This document shows positions 11,135 through 19,744 of a stretch of 30,681 nucleotides of DNA, in pieces. Within the stretch, counting starts at the first letter, position 1; each line of letters opens with the position of its first letter. The DNA comes from a virus: positions 1 to 30,681 of the IMG/VR virus record IMGVR_UViG_3300049846_001171; one strand, written 5' to 3'. The translations under genes and the position numbers were made by a program. The notes beneath the pieces are model-generated. The model made no database searches and was not told the DNA's origin. It saw only the letters and a program-made list of their open reading frames with translations.

Positions 11135-13879
11135 CTATAACCAGCCATAAGGCGCACCATTGTCACTCACAAATCCTACAAATGAAACAGACTGTGAAGC
11201 CGCAGGCGTAAATCCTAAATCATCTTCTACTGTCACAAGCGTCCCAACAACTGACAAGACCTTTGTCCCATCAACTCCAGAATCAATTGAATAGTCCTCA
11301 TTGTGAACTCTCACAAGAGACCCAACAAAAAGCTTAGCGGCATCACCTAAAGATACATTAAACGAAGTTGCATTGACACCAGATGTGACCGTAAGTACAG
11401 GCGTCCAGAACTCATGCACAGCTTTTAAGAACGTATCGCCAACATCAATAGAATCGTAATTCTCAACATCAACAATAAATCCAGCTGGAGGCGCTCCGCC
11501 AATCACATCAATGTAAACAGCAGAGTCATCACTAGGATCAATTCCTGTGGTCTTTGTTGAATAGACAACAGAGTAATCCTCATCGTGAATGATGATGTTT
11601 TTATTTATGTAGTCAGGATTCCACTTGTCCCGCTCTTTTTTAGGGAAGTAAGTGTATGGACTGGTATCTAATAGCAGTCTTGTTGTTGTCGAGCCAGCCT
11701 TAAGCTTAGACGTTGGAGACCAAACGCCATACCTCAAAAGCTGATTGTAGGCCGTATCTACAATGTAGAGCCGGACCTCGCCCTTTTGCCAGTTGTACTC
11801 TTTATTCTGCACCTCAAACACCCGAGGTTTAAAAGCCCTCGAGCCCTCGTTAATATCAGGCAAGTTTAGATCTGGATCGCCGAAAATAATCGAGTCACCA
11901 ACCTCAACAGTAAAGCCATCCTTCACAAGTGGCTCAACCCACAACCCTTCAGCTGCAAATTGATACCTCTGAAGCATTCTCTTTGAGGCTCTATCAACAA
12001 TAGAAAGTGAAGACTCTGACGGCCGAATCCCCTCTGCAGCAATTTGAATTGGCTTGTTCGGAGCACCAATCCTGGCATTAGAATCACCACTCACTGCAAT
12101 CCGACCAGACAGATACTTGTCCTCAACCGAATCAATATTCATTTTCCATATAATTGAATTTGCAAAGTGTCTATTTAAAGACCTTGTGATTTTAAGCTTT
12201 GATGCATTCTGCACATTCTGTACAGTCAAAGTCTTTGTTCCCGCCGAGTATAAAGGAGGAGCTGTCATGTTAACAGAGATTCGACCTTTTCTTGGAATAG
12301 AATAAATTGCAGAAGGTCTTAAGATCTGCTCATTCACAAGCTGTTGAGAATTAACAGTGTCTTTAAGATAAAGCTCATAAGACTGAATGCTTGAAATAAA
12401 CACGTTCTTAATATTTTCAAACTGATCAACATCTACCTGCGCAGGTATTAATCCAACACCATCTGGCAACACGTTAAACCTAGATTGAAATGTGACGGTC
12501 GCACCTGAATCTAACTCTTCAACAAGGCTCACACCACTCACAGTAAAGTAAGTACCAGTGTCTGTCTTGATGACTGAATCAATCACCTTTTCAGTAAAGT
12601 TGTTTGCCCCATTTGATGCACCAGTTGTAGAGCAAGTATCACCGACAGTTACATTCTCGAATCGAATTAAGTCCTGCTTCTCTAGGTAAATTGAATTTGC
12701 AACTGTAGTTGTTGGGTCAATTCTCACAAAGTTCTTAACAGACTTAGACGCATAGTTAGCAGGACCATTTGATAGTAACACTCTAAGAGCTAGATCACAC
12801 GCATTCGAATTATCGAACGTGGCATCGCCTAGCTTATAGAAAGATTGAACCTCATCATCCTCAGAATGGTTTGCTCCAAATGAAGTGAGCGCCGCTCTAG
12901 TCACACCCGTTAAAGTATTCGTGCCGGTATCTATCCCAGTGTATTCACATATCTCATCGTTAATTCTTGCATAAGTTCTAAACCAAGGAAGGACTGGAAG
13001 CTTAAACCCTTCAACGCTGGTAAGCTCCAATGTTGTTGGAGTGGTCAGAGTAGTAAGCCCAAGATATGTTTGAACAGTGTTTCCATTGCCAACAATTCGA
13101 ACCGCCACAAGCTGATTGGCATCCTCATTGTTTTCAATCTTCTTTCGAATAGTTTTAGCCTTGGTAAATACAGTGTCTATCTGGACAGTGATATTATTCC
13201 CGACCACGGTTACAATCGCATCATCGCCGAGACCTGCAAAAGTATAAGTCACCGTGATTGTTCCAGTCACATCGCCGCGCTGAGAATAGAGAAGATCTTG
13301 AATCTTTGCCGACAAGTAGAAAGCATCGGCAGCAAGTGTCGTCTCTGCTCTATAGAAGATCTCTGATCTGGTTAAATCCTCTGGATGCACAATAGTAAAA
13401 TCAACATAACCAGGACCTGGCTGTATTGTTTGAACCTTACCATTAAACAACAAGATGTAGTCCTCTGGGAAAGCGCTCTCAGATGATGGTGAGACATACA
13501 GTTCTGCATTATCATATAGCAACTCGAAACCAATTTCTGGACTGATCATTTCAGAAATCTCTTGGTTCTTGTCCACCAATCGCACAACCATTGTCTGGGT
13601 TGAGCTTGTCGCGCCCTTGTCTGGTTCGATTAATTGAGAGATCGATGCAGATGTTCCGTTAAGCGAAATGTAAGGCTTCTGAAAATCATCGACAACATTT
13701 CCTCCGTAGAGCAAACCCTCTTGCCCATATACAAGACCGCCCTCACCATAGCGAGCGATCACCTTCAATATCTGAGCAGAGAAGTTAGAATCTACCTTGG
13801 AAAACTTAAGCACGATGTTCGGCTCTGAGACTCCAGAGTTTAAAATGCGCTTAGCGTTTTCCGAGATAATGAATGCCAT
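11135..13879 (-). CDS. Large tail hub / baseplate-like protein
   Basis: The product has 914 residues and is the largest protein in the window, placed after the lysis genes. The N-terminal half has hub-like features (beta-rich, FSKVDSNFSAQILKVIARYGEG, MVVRLVDKNQEISEMISPEIG, YILLFNGKVQTI). Near residues 305-345 comes NDEICEYTGIDTGTNTLTGVTR, a motif common in large tail proteins of siphoviruses. The C-terminus has two short similar units (IIHDEDYSVVYSTKT and RVHNEDYSIDSG) within beta-sandwich sequence. By size and place it should be the central tail hub or the main receptor-contacting tail tip protein. No peptidase motif is seen. The ATG follows the endolysin stop directly and uses GGAG inside that gene. 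Confidence 0.7.
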   Translation of the reverse strand: MAFIISENAKRILNSGVSEPNIVLKFSKVDSNFSAQILKVIARYGEGGLVYGQEGLLYGGNVVDDFQKPYISLNGTSASISQLIEPDKGATSSTQTMVVRLVDKNQEISEMISPEIGFELLYDNAELYVSPSSESAFPEDYILLFNGKVQTIQPGPGYVDFTIVHPEDLTRSEIFYRAETTLAADAFYLSAKIQDLLYSQRGDVTGTITVTYTFAGLGDDAIVTVVGNNITVQIDTVFTKAKTIRKKIENNEDANQLVAVRIVGNGNTVQTYLGLTTLTTPTTLELTSVEGFKLPVLPWFRTYARINDEICEYTGIDTGTNTLTGVTRAALTSFGANHSEDDEVQSFYKLGDATFDNSNACDLALRVLLSNGPANYASKSVKNFVRIDPTTTVANSIYLEKQDLIRFENVTVGDTCSTTGASNGANNFTEKVIDSVIKTDTGTYFTVSGVSLVEELDSGATVTFQSRFNVLPDGVGLIPAQVDVDQFENIKNVFISSIQSYELYLKDTVNSQQLVNEQILRPSAIYSIPRKGRISVNMTAPPLYSAGTKTLTVQNVQNASKLKITRSLNRHFANSIIWKMNIDSVEDKYLSGRIAVSGDSNARIGAPNKPIQIAAEGIRPSESSLSIVDRASKRMLQRYQFAAEGLWVEPLVKDGFTVEVGDSIIFGDPDLNLPDINEGSRAFKPRVFEVQNKEYNWQKGEVRLYIVDTAYNQLLRYGVWSPTSKLKAGSTTTRLLLDTSPYTYFPKKERDKWNPDYINKNIIIHDEDYSVVYSTKTTGIDPSDDSAVYIDVIGGAPPAGFIVDVENYDSIDVGDTFLKAVHEFWTPVLTVTSGVNATSFNVSLGDAAKLFVGSLVRVHNEDYSIDSGVDGTKVLSVVGTLVTVEDDLGFTPAASQSVSFVGFVSDNGAPYGWL

Positions 13880-14296
13880 TTACACTCCATTTAAAGGCCA
13901 GCGATAATCCAACACTTGCCAAACAGGAAACCACTTTTCGTTCACAGCATTTGATTGATTTCCACCAAGAACCTTAACCATAAGAAGCTTTTTCTCTACA
14001 CCAAAGCCGACATGTCCACTCGCGGGATCATTGCCGCGCTTTAAAACAACAATGCATCCTTTTCTAAACTTTGTTTTCGAACCCCACTTAAGCCAAGACC
14101 TGGCTCTAGCTGAATTGGTACCAACCATACCAGCACCAGTAATGCACCAATTTACGAAAGATGAACACCATGGAACAGTCTCGCTCTTAGCAGAAAGACT
14201 TGTAGTTTTATGATATTCCAAAATCCTCTGACTCTCACCAGAGCCATCAATTTCTTTTACGCCATATTCCTTACGAGCAATGTCAAACCATTTCAT
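13880..14296 (-). CDS. Endolysin, TIGR02594/CHAP-like peptidase
   Basis: Peptidoglycan hydrolase that lyses the host at the end of infection. It has 138 residues, the usual size for the TIGR02594 family (NlpC/P60-like). The catalytic Cys is Cys44 in VPWCSSFVNWC. The His is His95 in SGHVGFGVEK, and GGNQSNAVN (111-119) supplies the third position. The segment NSARARSWLKWG (61-72) is the family's usual linker between the two. There is no signal peptide, so it depends on a holin. The ATG overlaps the o-spanin stop as ATGA. The gene follows the spanin pair and ends directly before the tail hub gene. Confidence 0.88.
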   Translation of the reverse strand: MKWFDIARKEYGVKEIDGSGESQRILEYHKTTSLSAKSETVPWCSSFVNWCITGAGMVGTNSARARSWLKWGSKTKFRKGCIVVLKRGNDPASGHVGFGVEKKLLMVKVLGGNQSNAVNEKWFPVWQVLDYRWPLNGV

Positions 14297-14538
14297 TTTT
14301 TACACCGATCCTCATACCAGTCCACAAGAGATTTCCTGTCATCTGGGCTCATAGCTAAATAAGCTTTTTCATTCGCCTCATCAAGGCTGACTTCTTTTTC
14401 TGCTTTTGTTTTATGATTAACACAGAACAAAGCAGGGCCATTGAACACACACTCAAACACATCTGGCTTTTGAGATCTAGGGCATCCAGTAAGCAGAATG
14501 CTAGTCGCGATTAGAATCAACCCAGTCACGAAGTGCAT
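14293..14538 (-). CDS. o-spanin, outer-membrane lipoprotein
   Basis: Outer-membrane subunit of the spanin complex, which fuses the two membranes in the last lysis step. It has 81 residues with a lipoprotein signal peptide (MHFVTGLILIATSILLTGC) and lipobox LTGC at 16-19. The mature part has Cys30, Cys39 and Cys79 and a helical C-terminus (SLDEANEKAYLAMSPDDRKS). The ATG at 14538 lies inside the i-spanin gene, in another frame, with GAGGAGAG seven bases before it. This nested arrangement is the hallmark of spanin pairs. The open frame to 14607 is not used because it would bury the signal peptide. Cys pairs may form disulfides in the periplasm. Confidence 0.85.
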   Translation of the reverse strand: MHFVTGLILIATSILLTGCPRSQKPDVFECVFNGPALFCVNHKTKAEKEVSLDEANEKAYLAMSPDDRKSLVDWYEDRCKK

Positions 14539-14713
14539 CTTTTCTCTCCTCTGTGTTTGGCTTTGAAGCCTTAATCTTTTCAATAGCATCTTTTTGCTGC
14601 TGCTCAATTTTCTTTTCCTTCATCCTTCTTAACTCATCCATGATCGAAGTAAAGATCGACCACACCTTAGGTAATGAAATAATGAATTGAACTAACAAAT
14701 TGAGCGCAGACAT
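14501..14713 (-). CDS. i-spanin, inner-membrane subunit
   Basis: Inner-membrane partner of the o-spanin. It has 70 residues with one N-terminal transmembrane helix (ALNLLVQFIISLPKVWSIFT, about residues 3-22), then a charged coiled coil in the periplasm (DELRRMKEKKIEQQQKDAIEK). This is short but typical for i-spanins. The ATG at 14713 has AGGTGA close upstream; a TTG one codon earlier is possible. The last 38 bases overlap the o-spanin gene in a different frame. It could also be read as a holin because of its single TM, but the overlap with a lipoprotein gene makes spanin the better call. Confidence 0.8.
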   Translation of the reverse strand: MSALNLLVQFIISLPKVWSIFTSIMDELRRMKEKKIEQQQKDAIEKIKASKPNTEERKDALRDWVDSNRD

Positions 14714-14720
14714 CAATCAC

Positions 14721-14999
14721 CTACTTCTTAAGAGCTTGCATCAACTTCATGATCTCAGGCACAAGTGATGGTAATACGACCAACACATCCATGAGTTCGA
14801 TTTCTTTCACCTCTGAAGGCACTAATTCAATGCCATTGTAAGCTGCCACAAGCTTAGCTTTAACCTCTTCAGATTGAAGCTTTGCCAACACTGGGCCAAG
14901 ATCTTCTACTTGAACTCCATCTTTAAAATGCTCAGCTAATACTGTCGCCAGAGCCAAGAATCCTGTTAATGCCTCAACGCCTTCTTTTGGATATGCCAT
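14721..14999 (-). CDS. Lysis-cassette protein of unknown function
   Basis: The product has 92 residues and is predicted all-helical: VEALTGFLALATVLAEHFKDG, then VEDLGPVLAKLQSEEVKAKL, and a long amphipathic C-terminal segment (MDVLVVLPSLVPEIMKLMQ). Small helical proteins of this type appear beside spanins in several siphoviruses. It has no TM segment strong enough to be a holin. The ATG follows AAGGGGAATAAA, a good ribosome site, one base after the upstream stop. It lies between the TM/coiled-coil gene and the i-spanin. Function unknown. Confidence 0.6.
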   Translation of the reverse strand: MAYPKEGVEALTGFLALATVLAEHFKDGVQVEDLGPVLAKLQSEEVKAKLVAAYNGIELVPSEVKEIELMDVLVVLPSLVPEIMKLMQALKK

Positions 15000-15000
15000 T

Positions 15001-15225
15001 TTATTCCCCTTTATGTGATTTCTCTAATGCCCGAAGCCTATCTTCATGGTCATCAATGTCCACTCTTGCTTGTTCATCTTTTTCAATCAACAAAACAATT
15101 TTACCGTTTAATTCAATGACGCTTTCCTTCATTTGAGACAATGAGTTCTTCATGTCCCAAAATATGAATAGAACGCCGCTTAAGAATCCTAAAAAAGCCC
15201 ACTCAACAAATTCAGAAAAAGCCAT
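15001..15225 (-). CDS. TM/coiled-coil protein, holin candidate
   Basis: The product has 74 residues. A hydrophobic helix (FVEWAFLGFLSGVLFIFWDM, residues 6-25) is followed by a coiled coil (SLSQMKESVIELNGKIVLL and RVDIDDHEDRLRALEKSHK). It has one membrane span. The endolysin lacks a signal peptide, so a holin must exist, and this is the best candidate in the cassette. Single-TM holins with a soluble coiled coil are known, but an accessory membrane protein is equally possible. The ATG has GGAGG five bases upstream, within the end of the preceding gene. Confidence 0.6.
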   Translation of the reverse strand: MAFSEFVEWAFLGFLSGVLFIFWDMKNSLSQMKESVIELNGKIVLLIEKDEQARVDIDDHEDRLRALEKSHKGE

Positions 15226-15226
15226 C

Positions 15227-15820
15227 CTAGCCTCCGTGAATTAGCTCAATTTTACTATCTATTAAAGAAACAATTGCATTCTTTTCAGCCGCAGAAAACA
15301 GATCTCCAGCATAAGCTTGAATCAATGATTTCGCAGATCTTAACGATCCATTCCAAAGAAGTCGCTCAATTAGCGCAAGACTTTGGTCTGCCAAGATTGC
15401 CTGAAATTGTTGTGCCGTTAATGTTCCAGCCGAAAGTTTAACTTCATTCATAGCCCATACTGCAGCGATGATTTCAGCGCCAGCATTCTGAGAGTTTAAT
15501 CCTCTTGATTTTACATTAGCCGATTCAACCTCTGCCGTGATGTCCACGTACTCAACAGAAAACTCAGCAGGAAATTTATAGATCATATATGTTAGTGGCT
15601 CGCCGTTTCCTGGAAATGGATTCTGCATTTCTGAAACATCTACTGCATCTGCGATGTCTTTGCCTTCTGCAATTGCCTGAGCTTCTGTGAGCCATCGCGA
15701 TAGTTTTCCGAATGCACCCGTGAACTTGGTCTCATTCACCCAAGCTGTAGCTAGCTCTTGTGTTAGAAAATCAGCTTGATTCGTAACTAAGCTCGATTTA
15801 ATTATTTTTGCCCTGATCAT
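15227..15820 (-). CDS. Fibre-adjacent protein of unknown function
   Basis: The product has 197 residues. The N-terminal part mixes helix and strand (TNQADFLTQELATAWVNET, FGKLSRWLTEAQAIAEGKD), the middle is acidic (PAEFSVEYVDITAEVESANV), and the C-terminal 80 residues are helical (AGTLTAQQFQAILADQSLALI and SAKSLIQAYAGDLFSAAEK). The ATG overlaps the fibre stop (TAATG) with AGGAAA upstream. Genes placed directly after a tail fibre are often fibre assembly chaperones or caps; this is a reasonable but unproven role. No family is recognised. Confidence 0.55.
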   Translation of the reverse strand: MIRAKIIKSSLVTNQADFLTQELATAWVNETKFTGAFGKLSRWLTEAQAIAEGKDIADAVDVSEMQNPFPGNGEPLTYMIYKFPAEFSVEYVDITAEVESANVKSRGLNSQNAGAEIIAAVWAMNEVKLSAGTLTAQQFQAILADQSLALIERLLWNGSLRSAKSLIQAYAGDLFSAAEKNAIVSLIDSKIELIHGG

Positions 15821-17775
15821 TAGTAATTTCCTGTTCTGTTAATATCAACCCAGTTGAATAGAGCATCATTGAAAAGATTTGAATTTGACCCTCGGTCATG
15901 ATCAACGCGAATATCAATATAATCACCTGCAAGCATTTTCACCTGGGCAGAACCGCCTGATAGTGACAATAAAAATGTATTTGTCGCGTGAGCTGTCGAT
16001 CTATCTAGATTGGTGTAGTAAGACCCATTTTTCCAAACCTGTAAATTTGATTTCTGAGCCACCGTCCATGCATAGGAATCAAATAAAACACGCGCCGAAA
16101 CAGAGTATGTTCCATTGTCCGGTGCTACAAATTTCCAACTTGCTCCAGTCGTAACGCTATTTCTAGAATCGAAAACCTTTGTGCCGAAATCGATAATTGT
16201 ATTTGTTGACGTGGCAATAGTCTGAGCTGCTGCAGTTGTGTATCTTGCGCCAATTGTCTCGCTGGCGGCGATGGTCGCTGGACCTTGGATCATATTGATT
16301 GAAAAATTGTTATAAGTTGATGTCGCCTCTAAAAGCTTAGCTCCCCCTGAGTTTTGAGATGCGGTTACAACAATCACATCTCCTGGAACAAGATCAACAA
16401 TACCATCGGCCTGAACTGCCATGTAATATGATCCAGTAGTGTGGGCCGCCGTCACAGACGCAACAAGACCACCGCCATTTTTTCTAATAACAAAATCGAT
16501 AATGTTTCCAGCGGTCCACGCACTTGATTGAAATAAAAGCTTAGCAGAAATATGATATTTTCCTGGCACCTTGATTGTGTATTTTGGATCAGATGCCCAT
16601 GTTCCTGCTCCAGCATTGTAAGTAACTCCATTTGACCAAGCTCCATGAGTATCTGTGGCAACTTGTGTCGCAAAATCAATAGGAGTGTAAATTGCGTGCG
16701 GAATAGATTGTGCAACACCACTTCCGCGACTTACTGCCACAACCCGAGTATCAGCATCAGAGCTAACGACTGTTGATGAAGAAAGACCAACAATAGGAAC
16801 AGAAAATTCGATATTAACTTCGTCAGATGCTCCGAATGTATGCGGAATTGCTTGGGTTACAAATACTCCGGTCGCGTAAGTTCCAGATGCATTTAATGCA
16901 TGAACTCCTACGGAAGTGGTTGATTGATACCAAACGCCCAAAGGATAGTTGTTTGTCGCAGCATCTAGAGAGTTACCAAAACCAATCATGTTGCCGGTGC
17001 TAGATGTAGACTGTAGTTTTGCCGTATCAATTGTTCTACCACTCGGTAAATTAATCGTTAGTGAAGCAGATGTTGGCGCCCCAGATGTAGCAACTTTCAC
17101 TTTGTAAAAAGCGGTATCTCCAACAATTTTTTCAAAAGCTGTATATGTCGCATTTGTAACCCATGAACCAGTGACCGTTACTGATTTCCAATCGTTCCCA
17201 GAAAAGCCATAAACACGCTCAACTTTTCCAAGGAAAAATTGATCCGCAACCAATGTCCAAGCCGCTGTCGATGTCGTAGCCTGATAAATAAACATCTTTA
17301 CTTGAGCGGTGTTAATTGGAAGCTGAAACTCACCGGTGGCAATCGCAGCAATTCCGATAGAATTAATTGCCATATGTCCTGAAGGTTGAATCCATGCAGA
17401 ATTTGTAATGTCGTAAATTGCAATCTTAATGTCGTGGGTTGTGACTACACCTGTAAGCGAAAGAGTTCCAGAGACTTGAGTCAGATTGTAACTAAACTCA
17501 AACTTACAAACATTGCCTTGAAGCTCTTTATCAATTTGCAAGACTTCACTTTGGAAACCTTGTCTCTGATAATTTGCAGCGCCCTTTGCCCACTTACCAG
17601 AGGTTCTGCCCTCTAAAGCTTCGGCCGTAGTAGATGAGCTTTGAGTGAATCCTGCGGCACCGGCACTTAAAGTACCAGTCACCCAGTTGTTTGAATCTAG
17701 AGTTGAAACAGTCTGCAAAGACCAGTCTCTCATTGCATCTTTGAAGTCACCATTTTGAAATAGATTCTTTTTCAT
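15820..17775 (-). CDS. Tail fibre with two C1q-like C-terminal domains
   Basis: The product has 651 residues. The N-terminal part (about 1-190) looks like a carbohydrate-binding jelly roll (NLFQNGDFKDAMRDW, then QLPINTAQVKMFIYQATTST). Residues 191-335 form a second beta region. Residues about 346-498 and 507-645 are two related C1q/TNF-like domains: compare PGKYHISAKLLFQSSAWTAG (405-424) with NGTYSVSARVLFDSYAWTVA (554-573). C1q-like domains form trimers and often sit at fibre tips, so host recognition is the likely task. The ATG has AGGGGAATAA directly upstream. It follows another large fibre gene, suggesting two fibre types or a fibre and its extension. Confidence 0.75.
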   Translation of the reverse strand: MKKNLFQNGDFKDAMRDWSLQTVSTLDSNNWVTGTLSAGAAGFTQSSSTTAEALEGRTSGKWAKGAANYQRQGFQSEVLQIDKELQGNVCKFEFSYNLTQVSGTLSLTGVVTTHDIKIAIYDITNSAWIQPSGHMAINSIGIAAIATGEFQLPINTAQVKMFIYQATTSTAAWTLVADQFFLGKVERVYGFSGNDWKSVTVTGSWVTNATYTAFEKIVGDTAFYKVKVATSGAPTSASLTINLPSGRTIDTAKLQSTSSTGNMIGFGNSLDAATNNYPLGVWYQSTTSVGVHALNASGTYATGVFVTQAIPHTFGASDEVNIEFSVPIVGLSSSTVVSSDADTRVVAVSRGSGVAQSIPHAIYTPIDFATQVATDTHGAWSNGVTYNAGAGTWASDPKYTIKVPGKYHISAKLLFQSSAWTAGNIIDFVIRKNGGGLVASVTAAHTTGSYYMAVQADGIVDLVPGDVIVVTASQNSGGAKLLEATSTYNNFSINMIQGPATIAASETIGARYTTAAAQTIATSTNTIIDFGTKVFDSRNSVTTGASWKFVAPDNGTYSVSARVLFDSYAWTVAQKSNLQVWKNGSYYTNLDRSTAHATNTFLLSLSGGSAQVKMLAGDYIDIRVDHDRGSNSNLFNDALFNWVDINRTGNY

Positions 17776-17783
17776 TTATTCCC

Positions 17784-19742
17784 CTACAAGATCCAATATG
17801 TTGAGCCGTCGCAGTAGTAATTTACAAAGTCATATTGATTATCGATGAAGTTATCAGTTGCACCATCAATGTTCTGAGCTGACGTCACCTTCAGTGCATT
17901 CGCAGTCGCATGAGTGCGCTTTACTGTGAATGTCTTTCCTGTCGCAGTCGATGCTGTCGGCAAAGTTAAAGTGATGTCGCCAGATGTTGGATTAGCTAAG
18001 ATCACAGAATCGTTTGTGGTAATAGTGTAATCCGCTGTCTTTACGGCAGACACTCTAGTTCCACCGCCACCAGACCCACCAACCACCTGCCATCTTGAAG
18101 CATTGTAGTTGTAAATAATCATGACCGCAGCATTGTTTGCCACGTCCATGTTGTTTCCAGTACCAGTCAATATCCTACGAGCCGCAGTGATCGTACCTTC
18201 TTCGTTTACTATGCTAATTGCATTACCAGTATTGTTGATGATTATTTGCACACGACAATTCAATGCTGGCTCAACCATTCCAGCAATTGAAACCAACGAG
18301 GCATTCGTCATGCGCTTAACAGGATTCACATTGGTTGTTAGCTCTGCCAAAGATCCAGATGCAGAGTCATTAGAGATATTAAGTCTAAAGTCCTCCTCAA
18401 CCATTAATCCATCAGTGAATTCCTTGTAGCCAGCAAAAGACTGACCGCCAGTAGTCATCACGCCGCCGAACGAAGCATTTGCAGGCTGAAGATTAAAAGC
18501 ACCAGTTCCAGAGTTGTAAGACGCACCATTGGCATTCGGAGTCGCGCCAATTGCAGACAATGAAAATAAAGATCCACCAGAATCGCCAGCCAATGCCCAT
18601 CTAGATGATGTCGTATTGTAAATAAAAGTAAATACTTGATTTGCCTTCCAGTCCATATCCAAACCGGTAGGGGTTTGAATGCGATCTGTAGCACTTGCTG
18701 CAACATTCTCATGCTTAAGAGAAAGGGTTACGCCAGTTTTGTTTTGTACATATTGAAGCTTATTTCCACCGCCGCCACTTATTCCAGCAACAGATACAAG
18801 ACCACCGTTTGTTAAAGCAAAAAGGGTATTAGTTGGAGCAATGGTCTGATCTGATCCAGTTGTTGAAGAGTCATCGGTTTGAGCCAGTCTAATTAAATCC
18901 TCAACTACAAATCCATCTGTCAAAGTCTTAAGCCCAGCAAAGCTCTGCGTGCCTGTACTTACAACACCACGCTGAGAAACCGTTGCGTCAACAACGTCTC
19001 CAGTAATGTCAAGAGTTCCAAATTCTAAAGGATTTGATGGAATGGTAGGTCTGGTCTCAGCCGTGTACACCTGATAGTAAACAATCAAAATGTCTGTTGC
19101 TGATAAATTGTGCGCAGTCTCTACGCCAGCCTCATTTGTATAAAATGAAAGTGTCCAAACTGTAGCTGCCTCAGTTAACCGAGCATAAACTCTCTGCCCG
19201 CCAGCATCTTCAATTGCTGTAAGAGTCGAGGCATTAACGATTGAGATCTTATTGTATGGCGCTGTGGTTATGACACCAATGTTTGAAGTTCCACCACCTG
19301 GAGATTCTCCAGAAAAATTTGAGCTAACATTGAACGTGGTTCCGCTAGCTGCAGTTATTGTTTTTGACTGAAACTCTGCAAAATAATTATTAAATCCTGC
19401 AAGGTTTCCTGCTGCTATTTTTGGACCGTTTCCAGATGTGCCATCATGATTGTGACCAGTGGTCTCATGAAACTCTTCATCTAATCGAACAATGCTTTCT
19501 TTATAAGACTCGCCATCAACAATGACTTCATTGCTTGAGTATAGATTAGCATTAGCATCATTCTCGCCAGCCATACCAACAGCATCAAAGATATCGTTAA
19601 TATCCTTCTGAGTATCATTAAGCGTTGGCGAACCAGAATTTAGAAGAGCAATCTTTCCGGTGGTAGATGTATCTGATGTGCGGGACATCAGCTTCGAATT
19701 TGTGTAAGCCGCATTAACCGGATTTGTGTCGACTACTGCCAT
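17784..19742 (-). CDS. Tail fibre / receptor-binding protein with internal repeats
   Basis: The product has 652 residues. It begins with a helical docking region (DINDIFDAVGMAGENDANAN, residues 47-66) and HNHDGTSGNGPKI (98-109), a segment often seen after fibre attachment domains. Two units of about 130 residues follow: 259-388 and 426-557. Each starts with QSFAG(L/Y)K..TDG..VE..R and ends with SRW.(L/V).G.SGG. The C-terminus (565-652) is a beta domain ending in GSTYWIL, common at the end of phage fibre proteins. It should be a trimeric fibre contacting the host surface. The ATG has GGTGGAG five bases upstream. Confidence 0.75.
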   Translation of the reverse strand: MAVVDTNPVNAAYTNSKLMSRTSDTSTTGKIALLNSGSPTLNDTQKDINDIFDAVGMAGENDANANLYSSNEVIVDGESYKESIVRLDEEFHETTGHNHDGTSGNGPKIAAGNLAGFNNYFAEFQSKTITAASGTTFNVSSNFSGESPGGGTSNIGVITTAPYNKISIVNASTLTAIEDAGGQRVYARLTEAATVWTLSFYTNEAGVETAHNLSATDILIVYYQVYTAETRPTIPSNPLEFGTLDITGDVVDATVSQRGVVSTGTQSFAGLKTLTDGFVVEDLIRLAQTDDSSTTGSDQTIAPTNTLFALTNGGLVSVAGISGGGGNKLQYVQNKTGVTLSLKHENVAASATDRIQTPTGLDMDWKANQVFTFIYNTTSSRWALAGDSGGSLFSLSAIGATPNANGASYNSGTGAFNLQPANASFGGVMTTGGQSFAGYKEFTDGLMVEEDFRLNISNDSASGSLAELTTNVNPVKRMTNASLVSIAGMVEPALNCRVQIIINNTGNAISIVNEEGTITAARRILTGTGNNMDVANNAAVMIIYNYNASRWQVVGGSGGGGTRVSAVKTADYTITTNDSVILANPTSGDITLTLPTASTATGKTFTVKRTHATANALKVTSAQNIDGATDNFIDNQYDFVNYYCDGSTYWIL

Positions 19743-19744
19743 GT

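Noticed and set aside
15820-19742. Diversity-generating retroelement acting on the fibre genes
   Set aside because: No reverse transcriptase gene and no template/variable repeat pair with adenine-specific changes are visible in the window.
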